Below are positions 16,963 through 26,012 of a DNA stretch of 58,987 bases, in pieces. The notes below the pieces were generated by a model, which saw only the letters and a program-made list of their open reading frames with translations, did not search any database and was not told the DNA's origin. The position numbers and the translations under genes were made by a program. The stretch lies in assembly GCA_030430675.1 (NCBI GenBank), contig JAUIKU010000003.1, forward strand, positions 1 through 58,987, given 5' to 3'. Position 1 is the stretch's first letter. Each line of letters begins with the position of its first letter. The stretch is from Bacteroidia bacterium. GTDB taxonomy: Bacteria > Bacteroidota > Bacteroidia > Cytophagales > Cyclobacteriaceae.

Positions 16963-17335
16963 ACACGAATGCATTAGCCAATTTGGGTATGAGATTTTCA
17001 TTGATTTTCAGATACTCACCACCTGATTTGATTCCAAAAGGGTCAGCAAATATATTTCCATGTGCAACTTTGTTCTCATTTTGGCATGTAGCATGACACA
17101 AATAGTCAAATATACTTTCTCCGATAATCAATTCGTGCTAGCAGCACTCCCTACGCAATTTTACTTCTTAATTTTTAGACTATGTTCCGCGGCTCTCCCA
17201 ACCTATATACTGCTATCCATTTAAGTTGGTCTTTGTGAGACTGGTGCAGGTTCGTTACTTTAGTGCAAGCAGCTGGGTAGCACCTACGCGCCTTCGCTTC
17301 AACCGTTGCCGGTATGAATCTAATCAATCAGCTAT
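16963..17335. other. Intergenic stretch with a possible gene remnant on the minus strand
   Basis: 373 bp without a confident gene. The minus strand has an open frame from 17131 down into the end of the preceding gene. Its first half reads like real protein (GNIFADPFGIKSGGEYLKINENLIPKLA), and its second half is low-complexity antisense of the small gene. It may be the truncated N-terminus of a lost gene. The rest (17140-17335) carries no clear signal except the promoter region of the PHP/ATPase gene. Confidence 0.35.
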
Positions 17336-20143
17336 ATGGATAAAGGTGCACACTTTAATAACTGCGATTTCCAAGTTCACTCACCGAGAGATATTAATTG
17401 GTATGGAGATCGTCCTATCACTAACGAGGAAAGACAAGAATATGCCAAAGAATTCATTGACGCCTGTAGAGCAAAGGGTTTAGATGCGGTGGCAATTACC
17501 GATCATCATGATATGGCGTTCTATAGCTATATCAAGGAAGCTTCTGAAAACGAATGTGATGAAAACGGTGTTCCTATCAATCCAGTCAATAAAATTGTTG
17601 TATTCCCCGGGATAGAACTAACCTTATCTACTCCATCCTGCCAAGCAATACTAATATTAGATGCTGATTATCCCGTTCAAGGGTTTGATCAGATTTTGCA
17701 TGTTTTATCCCTTACCCCAAATGATCCAAGCGAGGCTACAACGGCACAAACCTCACCTATTAGCAATACTATTATTAATGGAATAGAACAAATTTATGAC
17801 CGGTTAAATACCATAGATTCGCTAAAAGGTAGGTTCATTGTTTTTCCGAATTTGAGCGAAGGAGGACGACATACATTGCTTAGAGCAGGTAATTCAGAAC
17901 AATATAGAAAGATGCCTTGTGTCGGAGGTTATCTGGATGGTTCAACAACCCAGTATGGAACTGGGAATATTTCAATCACCTCTGGGGCTAATCGTGAATA
18001 CGGATATAAATCCGTTGGACTTCTACAAACATCGGATAACAGACATCGAGATTTTTCAAAATTAGGAACTAATACTACGTGGGTAAAATGGGCGTCGCCA
18101 ACAGCTGAGGCCCTTCGTCAGGCTTGTTTAGCTAAAGAATCAAGGATTAATCAAAGTAAACCTGCTCTTCCTCAGATATATATTAGAAAAGTAGATGTTA
18201 CAAATTGTAAGTTCTTAGGTTCATTTCAATTTGAATTCAATCAACAATACAATTCGTTGATTGGTGGTCGAGGTACTGGTAAGTCCACAATTCTTGAATA
18301 TGTAAGATGGGGTTTATGCGATCAAACTAGTATTCTTGGTGATGCTGAAGAAGCTTCAGAAATTGATCGCAGACGGAAGTCACTTATTGAAAAAACTTTA
18401 GTTCCATTTGATGGTGAGGTAAGAATAACATTTATGCTAAATGGCATCGAACACATCGTAAAACGAGACTCTAAGTCAAAGCAAATATTATTAAAAATCG
18501 GCACTAGTAATTTCGAGCAGGTTAAAGAGAACGAAATACGACGAATACTACCAATACAAGCTTACAGTCAAAAGCAACTCAGCAATGTTGGCGTAAGGAC
18601 AGAGGAATTAAAGAGGTTCATTGAACAGCCTATAAGATCCAAATTGAACGCTCTTGAATTTCAGCTTTCTGATAATGCAAAAAAATCGAGAAGCTGTTAT
18701 AATGACTACTTAAGGAAGAAAGAATTAGAAAAGGAAATTGATCAATTCAATCTGGAAGTAAAGTCAATTAATGAACAACTAGAAAATCTGAGAAAACAGC
18801 TCACTGGAATATCGGATGATGATCAAAAAATTATCTCTACTAAACCAAAACTTGATTTTGAGCAAGGTTATGTAACTAAGGTAGAATCCGAATTAGAGGC
18901 TACTAAAAACTTGATATTGCAACTTGAGACTTCATTAAACAAGTATCCTGAAATAATTGATTTTAATGATCAATTAGAAAACGAGGAGCAGATACTCTCA
19001 ATTGATACTAAAAGGCGACAAAAGTTTGACGAAATCAAGAAACTTACACATGAATTAAAGCTAGCTGTTGAGGCAGATGCCATGAAGGACCTGGCAGTCC
19101 AAATAGAAGAATGGAAAGCTACGAAAGATGCGTACGAAGTCGAATATGAAACGGTAAAGCAAAAAGCATCATCTAATCAACAACAACTTGAAGAAATTAG
19201 TAGATTAGAAGAAAGACTATCTGAACTTTCAACTACTCTAAATGAAAGATTAGTGGTACGAAATGAAATGGGTAATCCCGAGAGTAACTTTGCTGAATTG
19301 AGGCAAGAATGGCATAAAATACATAGTCAAAAGATTGCAGCATTGAAAGAGCAATCAGATACATTTACAGAATTGTCAATGGGTCAGATAATAGCTGAAG
19401 TGACTAAGTCATTAGATGTTGGTGTATTAAAAAATAAACTGTTGTCAGCTTTAACTGGATCTCATATTAGGGAAGATAAGATTGATAATTTATTTCAACT
19501 ACTATTAAATCAAGATAATCCGCTTGAATCATGGCTAGAAGTAGTTGACGAGTTAAGGTCGCTTGCTGAACTAAAAATCGAAGAAGATGAAACGCTAGAT
19601 CTTCCAACAAACGCTCTTCTTGAAATGGCCGAATTCCATGATGGTAATCGCCGTAAAGTAGTGGAAATTTTAGAACCTGAAACTTGGTTAGAGATAGCAA
19701 CAACTGAAATACAAGTCAACCCGATATTTAGCTATGCCACAAATAATGAAATGGGTGATGTTATTCCTTTTGGTGACGCATCAGCAGGGCAACAGGCAAC
19801 GGCTCTTCTAACACTTCTATTAAACCAACCTGGTATGCCGTTGTTAATTGATCAACCTGAAGATGATATCGATAACCGAGCAATTGAGGAAATCATTAAA
19901 AATATCTGGAATGCTAAAACAAAACGTCAATTAATTTTTACTAGTCACAGTGCAAACATGGTTGTTAATGGGGACGCGGAACTAGTAATTTGTTGTGATT
20001 ATAGAGAGTCCGGTAATCAAACTCGTGGAAGCCTAAAGGCACTAGGTGCCATCGATGATAAAATAATTCGAGATGAAATCACCTCTGTTATGGAGGGAGG
20101 GGAAAAAGCATTTAGACTCCGCAAGGAAAAATATGGATTTTGA
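17336..20143 (+). CDS. PHP-domain plus SMC/ABC-type ATPase protein (TrlF/Ppl family), likely defence
   Basis: A 935-residue protein. The N-terminal PHP phosphoesterase domain has CDFQVHSPRD (metal His15) and VAITDHHDM (about residue 52). The middle carries an ABC/SMC-like Walker A, GGRGTGKSTILEY (about residue 309). Residues about 430-720 form a long coiled coil. The C-terminal half-site has the signature GDASAGQQATALLTL (about 812), Walker B LLIDQPEDDID (about 836) and the H-loop FTSHSANMV. This architecture is that of TrlF-family ATPases and of Ppl (polymerase/histidinol phosphatase-like), a single-gene anti-phage system. Activity and target are not known. It is convergent with the helicase gene. 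Confidence 0.88.
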   Translation: MDKGAHFNNCDFQVHSPRDINWYGDRPITNEERQEYAKEFIDACRAKGLDAVAITDHHDMAFYSYIKEASENECDENGVPINPVNKIVVFPGIELTLSTPSCQAILILDADYPVQGFDQILHVLSLTPNDPSEATTAQTSPISNTIINGIEQIYDRLNTIDSLKGRFIVFPNLSEGGRHTLLRAGNSEQYRKMPCVGGYLDGSTTQYGTGNISITSGANREYGYKSVGLLQTSDNRHRDFSKLGTNTTWVKWASPTAEALRQACLAKESRINQSKPALPQIYIRKVDVTNCKFLGSFQFEFNQQYNSLIGGRGTGKSTILEYVRWGLCDQTSILGDAEEASEIDRRRKSLIEKTLVPFDGEVRITFMLNGIEHIVKRDSKSKQILLKIGTSNFEQVKENEIRRILPIQAYSQKQLSNVGVRTEELKRFIEQPIRSKLNALEFQLSDNAKKSRSCYNDYLRKKELEKEIDQFNLEVKSINEQLENLRKQLTGISDDDQKIISTKPKLDFEQGYVTKVESELEATKNLILQLETSLNKYPEIIDFNDQLENEEQILSIDTKRRQKFDEIKKLTHELKLAVEADAMKDLAVQIEEWKATKDAYEVEYETVKQKASSNQQQLEEISRLEERLSELSTTLNERLVVRNEMGNPESNFAELRQEWHKIHSQKIAALKEQSDTFTELSMGQIIAEVTKSLDVGVLKNKLLSALTGSHIREDKIDNLFQLLLNQDNPLESWLEVVDELRSLAELKIEEDETLDLPTNALLEMAEFHDGNRRKVVEILEPETWLEIATTEIQVNPIFSYATNNEMGDVIPFGDASAGQQATALLTLLLNQPGMPLLIDQPEDDIDNRAIEEIIKNIWNAKTKRQLIFTSHSANMVVNGDAELVICCDYRESGNQTRGSLKALGAIDDKIIRDEITSVMEGGEKAFRLRKEKYGF

Positions 20144-20235
20144 TGGCAACACTTTTTCCAAATCCTTTCCTGGGAAATAGTGCAGTATCATTCAACATGG
20201 GGAGTTCAAACCGGGGAAGGCTTCAGTTTTAGCTT

Positions 20236-22725
20236 CTATCCTAGCTTTTGATCCGCACCGCAATAGGGACAAAAAGCAAAACCTTCGTCCAACCTGCTGT
20301 TACATTTTGAGCAAAGCGTTATTTCATCGATGACGGATTTAAATGGAATACTGGTTTTGAAAGTAAAATCGTCAGGAATCTCTTTTAGGAAACTTGATTC
20401 ATTTCCTTTCTCAGTAATCAGAAACAATTCATCTTTCGCCCTTGTCATAGCGACATAAAAAAGTCGTCTTTCTTCTTCGAGCAACAAATCGTGATTTGAT
20501 TCTTTAATTACTTGATATATTCTGTCCTCCATCCAAATATCCGGAAAACCACCATTTCCTTCAGTCAGTCCGATAATAAAAACTGCTTTTGCTTCAAGTC
20601 CTTTTGAGGCATGAATCGTTTTGCCAGAGACAAATACGCCTTCTTGCTTAAACCGTTCAAAATATGGGTTATACATTTTAGTTCTTCGGTAAAGAAATAG
20701 AATGTCTTCTTTAGTGTAGCCTTTGTTTTTGAGTTTGTTTATTTGGTCAAGTACATATTCTATGTTTTCAGCCTCATTTTTACCTGCGTAAATGTGAATC
20801 TTACTGCTAGATTTTTTGTTGGATTGAACGTTTTTATTGACTTTGAACTTGTTGTGTTTGATTACTTCATTACTAGCCCCAACAATATGTTCAGTGCTTC
20901 GATAATTCATACTCAACTTTATTGTTTCCGAACCCTTGAAATGCTCTTTAAAGTTGACTATGTAGTCAACGTTAGAGCCTCTGAAGCCATAAATACTTTG
21001 CCAATCGTCTCCAACGCAGAAAAGTTGACTTTTATCTGTTAAAAGTAGGTTGAGTAATTCGACTTGCAAATTATTTACATCTTGAAACTCATCTACAAGG
21101 ATATATTCGTATTTGCTTCTAAATTTTTCGACAATTTCGGTGCGGTTTTTAAAAAGGGAAATTGTTTTTGTTATCATATCATTGAAATCAAGATATGACT
21201 TGTTTGTACAGTACAATTGATATTGTTCAATTATCGGAATAGCAAGTTTGTAAAAATCTCTTACTCTTTCATGCTGGTCTTTTTGCGATTGTGCCAATAC
21301 AATTTGTGTGGATATGTTTTCCACCTTAACCATATCGATCACTCTCATTGTTTGGCTTAGGAAGTCTTTAACATCCTGGTGATAAGATTTAAATTCTTCC
21401 TCAAACGATAAGGCAGTGGTAAAATGATAATTTGAAGGAAGTCGATTTTTGACAATTCTCTCTAAGGCTAAATTGAAAAGTGCAGTATCTTTTGTCTGGT
21501 GCTCAAAGGTCTTTACTAAAAGTTTATTGGCTTTGTTAAACTGTTGTTCCTTTCCTTTAGTTGGATAACTTTTATCACTTACGTGCTCTAAGTAGAGGTT
21601 AGCTTCTGGTATGAAAAAATCAGGTGTGAAATCAAAATCTTTGAAATTTACTTTTGGTTCGTATTCAAATTTAATACTGTGACGATAAAGCCAATCAGCA
21701 ATGTACTGTTCTGATTTAGAGCGAACTTTAGTACCGTTTAGGCTTGTATAATACTTGCCATCTTTTGGCAAAGAAAGACGTTTGTCTTTCTTAATATGAA
21801 TTTTATCAATCATATAGTCCAAAATGTATCTTTTCAGATTAAGCAGGTACTCATTTGACTCACAGTTTTCAATAAGAATTTTATAAATAACTTCAAATGC
21901 TGTTTCTGTCGCTGAATATTTCGCAAACTCATCATCAGTTGCTTTGGTGTCTCCAATTACCTTGAATTTGTTGTCAAACTCGTTCACTCCAAAGTTTCGG
22001 ATTATTCCGTAGCAAAGGCTGTGAAAGGTTTTAACCGTTAAGTGATAGATCCATTTGTGCTTTTTAGTAAAAAAGTAGCGTTCCGTATCTTTTTCTTTTT
22101 CTGTTCTATTCTTGTCGGCAAGTATTTCAGCATATTCTTCGGTATCATCAGCAGAAATGATCAATCGATCTAACATTTCATTTGCAGCATTTTTTGTGAA
22201 AGTAATTGCCAAAATGTTTCTTGGATTGACACCTTTTTCTTCATTAAGATAAATTAGCTTTTGGAGTAGTGTTTTAGTTTTTCCCGAACCTGCTCCTGCT
22301 AAAACAAGAAGTCTTTTGCATTCACTAACAACTGCTTGTCTTTGCTTCTCGTTGAGCCCACTTAAATCAGTTTTTGCAGTATCTCCTTCCGGCTTTTGAG
22401 ATTCATAGATTAACCTCTGTCCAGCAGATTTAATTGAGCCTTTTCCTCTTTTAAAGCAGTTTGAGAGAAGATCAAGATCGTTTGTTCTTTCTATTGTTTC
22501 ATTTAATAGCTGTTTTTCTACTTCTGTCCAAGGTTCATAGGCTCTTGGGTGGGTTTTTCTTGCATTTTGGATGTATTCAGAAAGATTTTCACGCTTTGTA
22601 ACGCCTAATTCATCGATTTTTAGCTTGAGCTGATTAATTGAATTTTCAGAAAGCTCGTTAAAAATTTCGCCCTGGAAAAAATCGATTGTTTTGTACTGGT
22701 CGTTATTTCTGCTATTGCGATCCAT
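20236..22725 (-). CDS. UvrD/Rep-like superfamily 1 helicase with nuclease-like insert and zinc ribbon
   Basis: An 829-residue SF1 helicase. Walker A LVLAGAGSGKTKTLLQ is near residue 141, motif II is YILVDEFQDVNN, motif III CVGDDWQSIYGFRGS, motif IV region NYRST, motif V IHASKGLEAKAVFI, motif VI LFYVAMTRAKDELFL. Between motifs Ia and II an insert (about 340-400) reads YEPKVNFKDFDFTPDFFIPEANLYLEH, resembling a PD-(D/E)xK nuclease core (E, PDF, E.x). The C-terminus has a four-cysteine ribbon (CSKCNSR...CPYCGADQKLG). It may be element maintenance, repair or defence; the neighbour is the TrlF-type gene. Confidence 0.85.
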   Translation of the reverse strand: MDRNSRNNDQYKTIDFFQGEIFNELSENSINQLKLKIDELGVTKRENLSEYIQNARKTHPRAYEPWTEVEKQLLNETIERTNDLDLLSNCFKRGKGSIKSAGQRLIYESQKPEGDTAKTDLSGLNEKQRQAVVSECKRLLVLAGAGSGKTKTLLQKLIYLNEEKGVNPRNILAITFTKNAANEMLDRLIISADDTEEYAEILADKNRTEKEKDTERYFFTKKHKWIYHLTVKTFHSLCYGIIRNFGVNEFDNKFKVIGDTKATDDEFAKYSATETAFEVIYKILIENCESNEYLLNLKRYILDYMIDKIHIKKDKRLSLPKDGKYYTSLNGTKVRSKSEQYIADWLYRHSIKFEYEPKVNFKDFDFTPDFFIPEANLYLEHVSDKSYPTKGKEQQFNKANKLLVKTFEHQTKDTALFNLALERIVKNRLPSNYHFTTALSFEEEFKSYHQDVKDFLSQTMRVIDMVKVENISTQIVLAQSQKDQHERVRDFYKLAIPIIEQYQLYCTNKSYLDFNDMITKTISLFKNRTEIVEKFRSKYEYILVDEFQDVNNLQVELLNLLLTDKSQLFCVGDDWQSIYGFRGSNVDYIVNFKEHFKGSETIKLSMNYRSTEHIVGASNEVIKHNKFKVNKNVQSNKKSSSKIHIYAGKNEAENIEYVLDQINKLKNKGYTKEDILFLYRRTKMYNPYFERFKQEGVFVSGKTIHASKGLEAKAVFIIGLTEGNGGFPDIWMEDRIYQVIKESNHDLLLEEERRLFYVAMTRAKDELFLITEKGNESSFLKEIPDDFTFKTSIPFKSVIDEITLCSKCNSRLDEGFAFCPYCGADQKLG

Positions 22726-22793
22726 TCGGTTTCTTCAACGTGCAACTAGTATATGCGCATAGAAAATCATGCTCTTTATTTCTGTGTAATCTT

Positions 22794-23294
22794 TTAGATC
22801 CCCTGCTCCTCCACCCACTTCACCCTCACCTCTCTCACACTATCCACTCCCCACTCCTCATCATACTTCTTCAACGACTCTTCATCGTCCGAAGCATAAA
22901 ACAAATACTGATACTTAAAATATCCCTCCCGGTATTCCTTGTAGTACGGATATTTTAAGTAAATAAACACCATCAAAGCCAGTGACAGTAACGCAAATAA
23001 CGCCACAAATCTACCGCGCCGCAAAGTACCCAACCACTCTTTTAGATCTGGAAAGAACCACAAATAATGGTGTTTTTCAAGAGTCGGTTCTGCCACGGCT
23101 GTCTTATCCAGGTTTTCCTGGATATTGAATAATTGTCGTTTGATTTCGGAAAGGTCTAACCCACCAGATGATACTTGAGATACAGTTGAGGACCTGGTAG
23201 CAGCAGGTTGCTTTTCAACTATACCCTCTATTCTCTCCACCTTTAAAAAGATTGCTTCAAGCAACTTCTCCGCTCTGTCCTTGGGAGTTTTCAT
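22794..23294 (-). CDS. Mobilisation accessory membrane protein
   Basis: A 166-residue protein: N-terminal helix with coiled-coil tendency (residues 1-80, Ser/Gln-rich linker), one membrane segment near residues 104-123 (FVALFALLSLALMVFIYL), then a Tyr/Lys-rich C-terminal tail. The start ATG overlaps the relaxase stop by 4 bp (ATGA), so it belongs to the mob operon. It may anchor the relaxosome or link it to the coupling protein. No known domain. Confidence 0.7.
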   Translation of the reverse strand: MKTPKDRAEKLLEAIFLKVERIEGIVEKQPAATRSSTVSQVSSGGLDLSEIKRQLFNIQENLDKTAVAEPTLEKHHYLWFFPDLKEWLGTLRRGRFVALFALLSLALMVFIYLKYPYYKEYREGYFKYQYLFYASDDEESLKKYDEEWGVDSVREVRVKWVEEQGI

Positions 23295-24043
23295 ATTGAC
23301 AGGCCTCTTTGGTTCTTGAGGTTGTTATCAAGTTGTTTTTGCAGACCCCCATAACTGAAGTCATGGCGGATAGTGCTGCCCTTAAATGCCAGGTTACTTT
23401 TACGAAAAGAGATACCAAAGATTTTGCGGTTTCGATACCGGTGGATCTTAGTTTCTATTTCCTTTTTCTGCAGGGATTTTCTTAACCTGTCCAGGCTGGT
23501 GATACCGGCATCAAGCTGCTCCTGAATAGCCTGCCGGATCTCCAGCTTTATCAGGTGTTTACCAGTAATTTTTTCTTTGGGTATTTCTTTACGTTTCACG
23601 TTGCGGGCCACAGTCAATTGTAGCTCTGCCTCCAACAGGTCACACAATCTGGCGGTGCGATTCTTACACCATTGATCGCTGGCGACTCTCCCATCTATGC
23701 CAATCCGATTTGCCACAATATGTAGGTGCTGGTGCTTGCTATCCTTATGCCGAACCGCGATATATTGATGGCCTTTCAACCCTATGCGATCGATGTACTG
23801 AGTGGCCACCTTTTTCATCAATTGACTGTCGACTTTATCATCATATGCAAAGGATATAGAGGCATGCCAAACGGCATTCTGAATGCTGGGTTTTAGCTTG
23901 CGGATTTCATTAAAATCATGGGTGGCTATCTCGGCATTTTTACTGCGCACTCCATACCCTTGGAGCAACACCGCTTTGTCTTTTTCCATTACATAGTGGA
24001 CACATCCTCCGAAGGATTTTCCGATGGTTGCTTTTCCTATCAT
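23291..24043 (-). CDS. mobA: Relaxase/mobilisation nuclease
   Basis: The nicking-closing enzyme that starts conjugal transfer at oriT. 250 residues, starting MIGKATIGKSFGGCVHYVMEKDKAVLL, the N-terminus of Bacteroidota relaxases. Motif III is HKDSKHQHLHIVANRI (HxHxH metal triad with Asn), at about residue 102. The C-terminal part is basic and helical, as for DNA binding. It is compact for a relaxase, suggesting that accessory functions are in the two flanking genes. Gene order mobC-mobA-accessory with 4-bp overlaps. Confidence 0.92.
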   Translation of the reverse strand: MIGKATIGKSFGGCVHYVMEKDKAVLLQGYGVRSKNAEIATHDFNEIRKLKPSIQNAVWHASISFAYDDKVDSQLMKKVATQYIDRIGLKGHQYIAVRHKDSKHQHLHIVANRIGIDGRVASDQWCKNRTARLCDLLEAELQLTVARNVKRKEIPKEKITGKHLIKLEIRQAIQEQLDAGITSLDRLRKSLQKKEIETKIHRYRNRKIFGISFRKSNLAFKGSTIRHDFSYGGLQKQLDNNLKNQRGLSI

Positions 24044-24339
24044 TTTAGCTGGTTTATAAGTTCGTCTAGTTGCTCCAAAGTAGCATCAATTCGCTCATGA
24101 CCAAGATTCTCGGATGCCTGATTTAAGTTGTTCGCCAGCGCTACCAATTCCATGTAAGCAGCGACCTCTTCTGGGGTTCTTTTGACGGATGGTCTTTCAT
24201 CAAGACTCCTGGCTCGAACGTATTCGGCAATAGTAATCCCCCGCTCCTCCGCATAGCCTTGCACGAACAGGTATTCCGCCAGGGTGTAGTTAACTGTCAC
24301 CCTTTTCTTCCTTTTGATCAGTTTAGCTGGTCTTGCCAT
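24040..24339 (-). CDS. mobC: MobC-like relaxosome accessory protein
   Basis: A 99-residue protein: basic N-terminus (KLIKRKKRVTVNYTLAEYLFVQGYAEE), a ribbon-helix-helix-like segment, then helices ending LEQLDELINQLK. The Bacteroidota MobC family binds the region next to oriT and helps the relaxase. Its stop overlaps the relaxase start by 4 bp. The spacer upstream (24340-24695) is the natural place for oriT. Confidence 0.88.
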   Translation of the reverse strand: MARPAKLIKRKKRVTVNYTLAEYLFVQGYAEERGITIAEYVRARSLDERPSVKRTPEEVAAYMELVALANNLNQASENLGHERIDATLEQLDELINQLK

Positions 24340-24564
24340 GAAACCGAAATTTGAAAGTAGCCAAAAATCCCTATTCTAAAAAAAGTTAAAGTTTTTGACT
24401 CGAAGTCTCAAGGGTTTTGAGCTGCTCTAAACACGTCTGGCTACTTCGAGTAATGGGGTTTTTTGGTTGAACTGAAGATAGCAAAAAAGTACAAACTTTC
24501 AAAGGGCACTTTTTTGCACTTTTAGCACTGATGTGGGATGGACAAATTGCTGGTCACAGCAAAC

Positions 24565-24643
24565 TTATCCACATAGGAGGGTAAGGTACGATGGCCTGTG
24601 GAAAAGTCAAAAATGAACGAAGTGAATTTGGGGTTTTCCACAG
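24565..24643. other. Candidate oriT or replication region with three DnaA-box matches
   Basis: The spacer between mobC and radC (24340-24695) has no gene. Within 79 bp it holds TTATCCACA (24565-24573, plus strand), TTTTCCACA read on the minus strand (24597-24605) and TTTTCCACA (24634-24642, plus). All fit the DnaA box TTWTNCACA. The last two form an inverted repeat CTGTGGAAAA / TTTTCCACAG (24596-24605 and 24634-24643). The place upstream of mobC suggests oriT; the boxes suggest that the excised form may also replicate. No nick motif was identified. Confidence 0.5.
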
Positions 24644-24695
24644 TAGGGTCAGGATAGGCTTGCCCTTTGCTGGCATGAAATGACAGCAGTGATGG

Positions 24696-25160
24696 CTAGA
24701 TCAGCCCTTCATCTGCGAAGGAAAAATAGCCAGTGGTGGTAAGGATGATATGGTCAATTATTGGCAGTTCCAATAGCTTGCCTGAGGCCACCAATTTTCT
24801 GGTTAGCTGAATATCAGCCTGGCTGGGTTGGCGGTTACCACTGGGATGATTATGGGTTAAAATGATGCCACTGGCAAGGGTTTTAAGTGCAGTAATAAAT
24901 ACTAATTTTGGATCTACCAAAGTACCGCTTACTCCTCCTGAACTGATCACAGAAATACCCAGTACTTTATGGGCTCTGTTAAGCAATAAGATCTTGAATT
25001 CTTCCTTAAGTTCGATGGTGTCCTCGGCCCAGTTTTCAAGCAACAATTCATAGGCTCTAACTGACCCATTGATCTTGACTCGTTGATCTGGTGGAACCAC
25101 GTTTTTGTAACTAAGAGTAACCTCGGAAACTTCGAAAATGAAGCTGGTTTGATTTTCCAT
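24696..25160 (-). CDS. radC: RadC-family JAB domain protein
   Basis: A 154-residue protein with the MPN+/JAMM metal motif: HNHPSGNRQPSQAD, preceded by the catalytic Glu region and followed by LPIIDHIILTTTGYFSFADEGLI. RadC-like genes are typical passengers of conjugative elements in Bacteroidota. Despite the name, a role in DNA repair is not established. The N-terminal helix-hairpin-helix of long RadC proteins is absent, as usual for the element-borne form. Confidence 0.92.
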   Translation of the reverse strand: MENQTSFIFEVSEVTLSYKNVVPPDQRVKINGSVRAYELLLENWAEDTIELKEEFKILLLNRAHKVLGISVISSGGVSGTLVDPKLVFITALKTLASGIILTHNHPSGNRQPSQADIQLTRKLVASGKLLELPIIDHIILTTTGYFSFADEGLI

Positions 25161-25291
25161 AATAGTATGATTTTAGAGTGAAACATACTTGCCAAATGAT
25201 GGCAGAATTATGGAGGCGATCACTGGGCTTTGGCCGGAACTAAAATCAAATGGAGGTGTTGAGAATTAGCTAAAAAATGAAATGGCTTTAC

Positions 25292-25884
25292 GGTGCGAAA
25301 CATTTGATTTTGTCCGGACCACAAGCCTTAATTTTGCAGGAGAATTCTGTGCTCATTAAACTGCGACATCCAATACTTTTTGTTGTTGGACACCGCACCT
25401 ACAGGGCGAGGGTTCGCGGGAAGCTCCAGGGCAGGAAATTAGCCGGGGGGTGGGATGGTCTACCGAAGATTTCCGAAGGTGGACTGTGCAGCGTTGAATA
25501 AGGCTGGCAGTGTAGCTGGCCGCATCCCATGGACAGATGTACAGAAGGTAGGGTAAAGAAGGGTCCCGACAACTGTCGGGGGTAAAAAAGCAAGGGTCCG
25601 CTACCAGCGGACTAGCTCCTACCCTTGCTTTTTTCATAGGGAGAACCGCTATCTGGCGGAAGGCTTACCCGGTCTGTGCTAGCTGTCCATGGGCGCCAGG
25701 TGCGGACTAACCAGGGGCTGTGGTCTTGTGGTGTGCTTGCAAGAGCGGTAGCTCATAAGGGGAAAACAGCCCGTGACGGAATGGAGGTTGTGGAACGCTC
25801 GAGTGATTGGGTAGAGCGGTTGAGTAGAACAACTGGAATGCAGTCACACCTTGTTTCCTCTATGCGAGTATTACGAGCATAGAG
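25292..25884 (+). ncRNA. Candidate large structured RNA (unidentified), GC-rich and without a credible gene
   Basis: About 600 bp between radC and nucC, clearly GC-richer than its AT-rich neighbours. Seen pairings: GGTGCG 25292-25297 with CGCACC 25394-25399; TGGGATG 25451-25457 with CATCCCA 25523-25529; CCCGAC/GTCGGG hairpin 25565-25580; a 14-bp stem AAAAAAGCAAGGGT/ACCCTTGCTTTTTT (25584-25597 and 25621-25634) holding an inner CCGCT/AGCGG hairpin; CCGC/GCGG 25646-25659; CTCTATGC/GCATAGAG 25858-25884. The open frames across it change frame and have no family features. I could not match RNase P RNA, tmRNA, or group II domain V. It may be a large unknown RNA or a degraded intron fragment. The strand is assumed. 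Confidence 0.45.
25584..25634. terminator. Strong bidirectional hairpin inside the structured region
   Basis: A perfect 14-bp stem with six A on the left and six T on the right (25584-25597 and 25621-25634) that encloses a smaller CCGCT/AGCGG hairpin. By shape it can end transcription on either strand, so it would insulate the CBASS operon from the element's other genes, or be a domain of the candidate RNA. Confidence 0.55.
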
Positions 25885-26012
25885 AGTTAGCTGTTAAACA
25901 GTTCAACAAATAAATCGTTCAAGGACTGCTCAAATTTTTAACTCCATCTCTTCGATGACATAAGATTATAAATTCTTAGAAGCATCCAAAAAAACTGAAT
26001 GCCAGACAATTA

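Noticed and set aside
25277-25882. Three or four open frames of 60-90 codons across the GC-rich stretch
   Set aside because: They lie on both strands, overlap hairpins, and have no family features or suitable starts; they arise from GC-rich sequence with few stops.
25292-25884. Group II intron
   Set aside because: A GTGCG start is present at 25293, but no domain V signature and no reverse transcriptase follow, so the call is not supported; at most a fragment.
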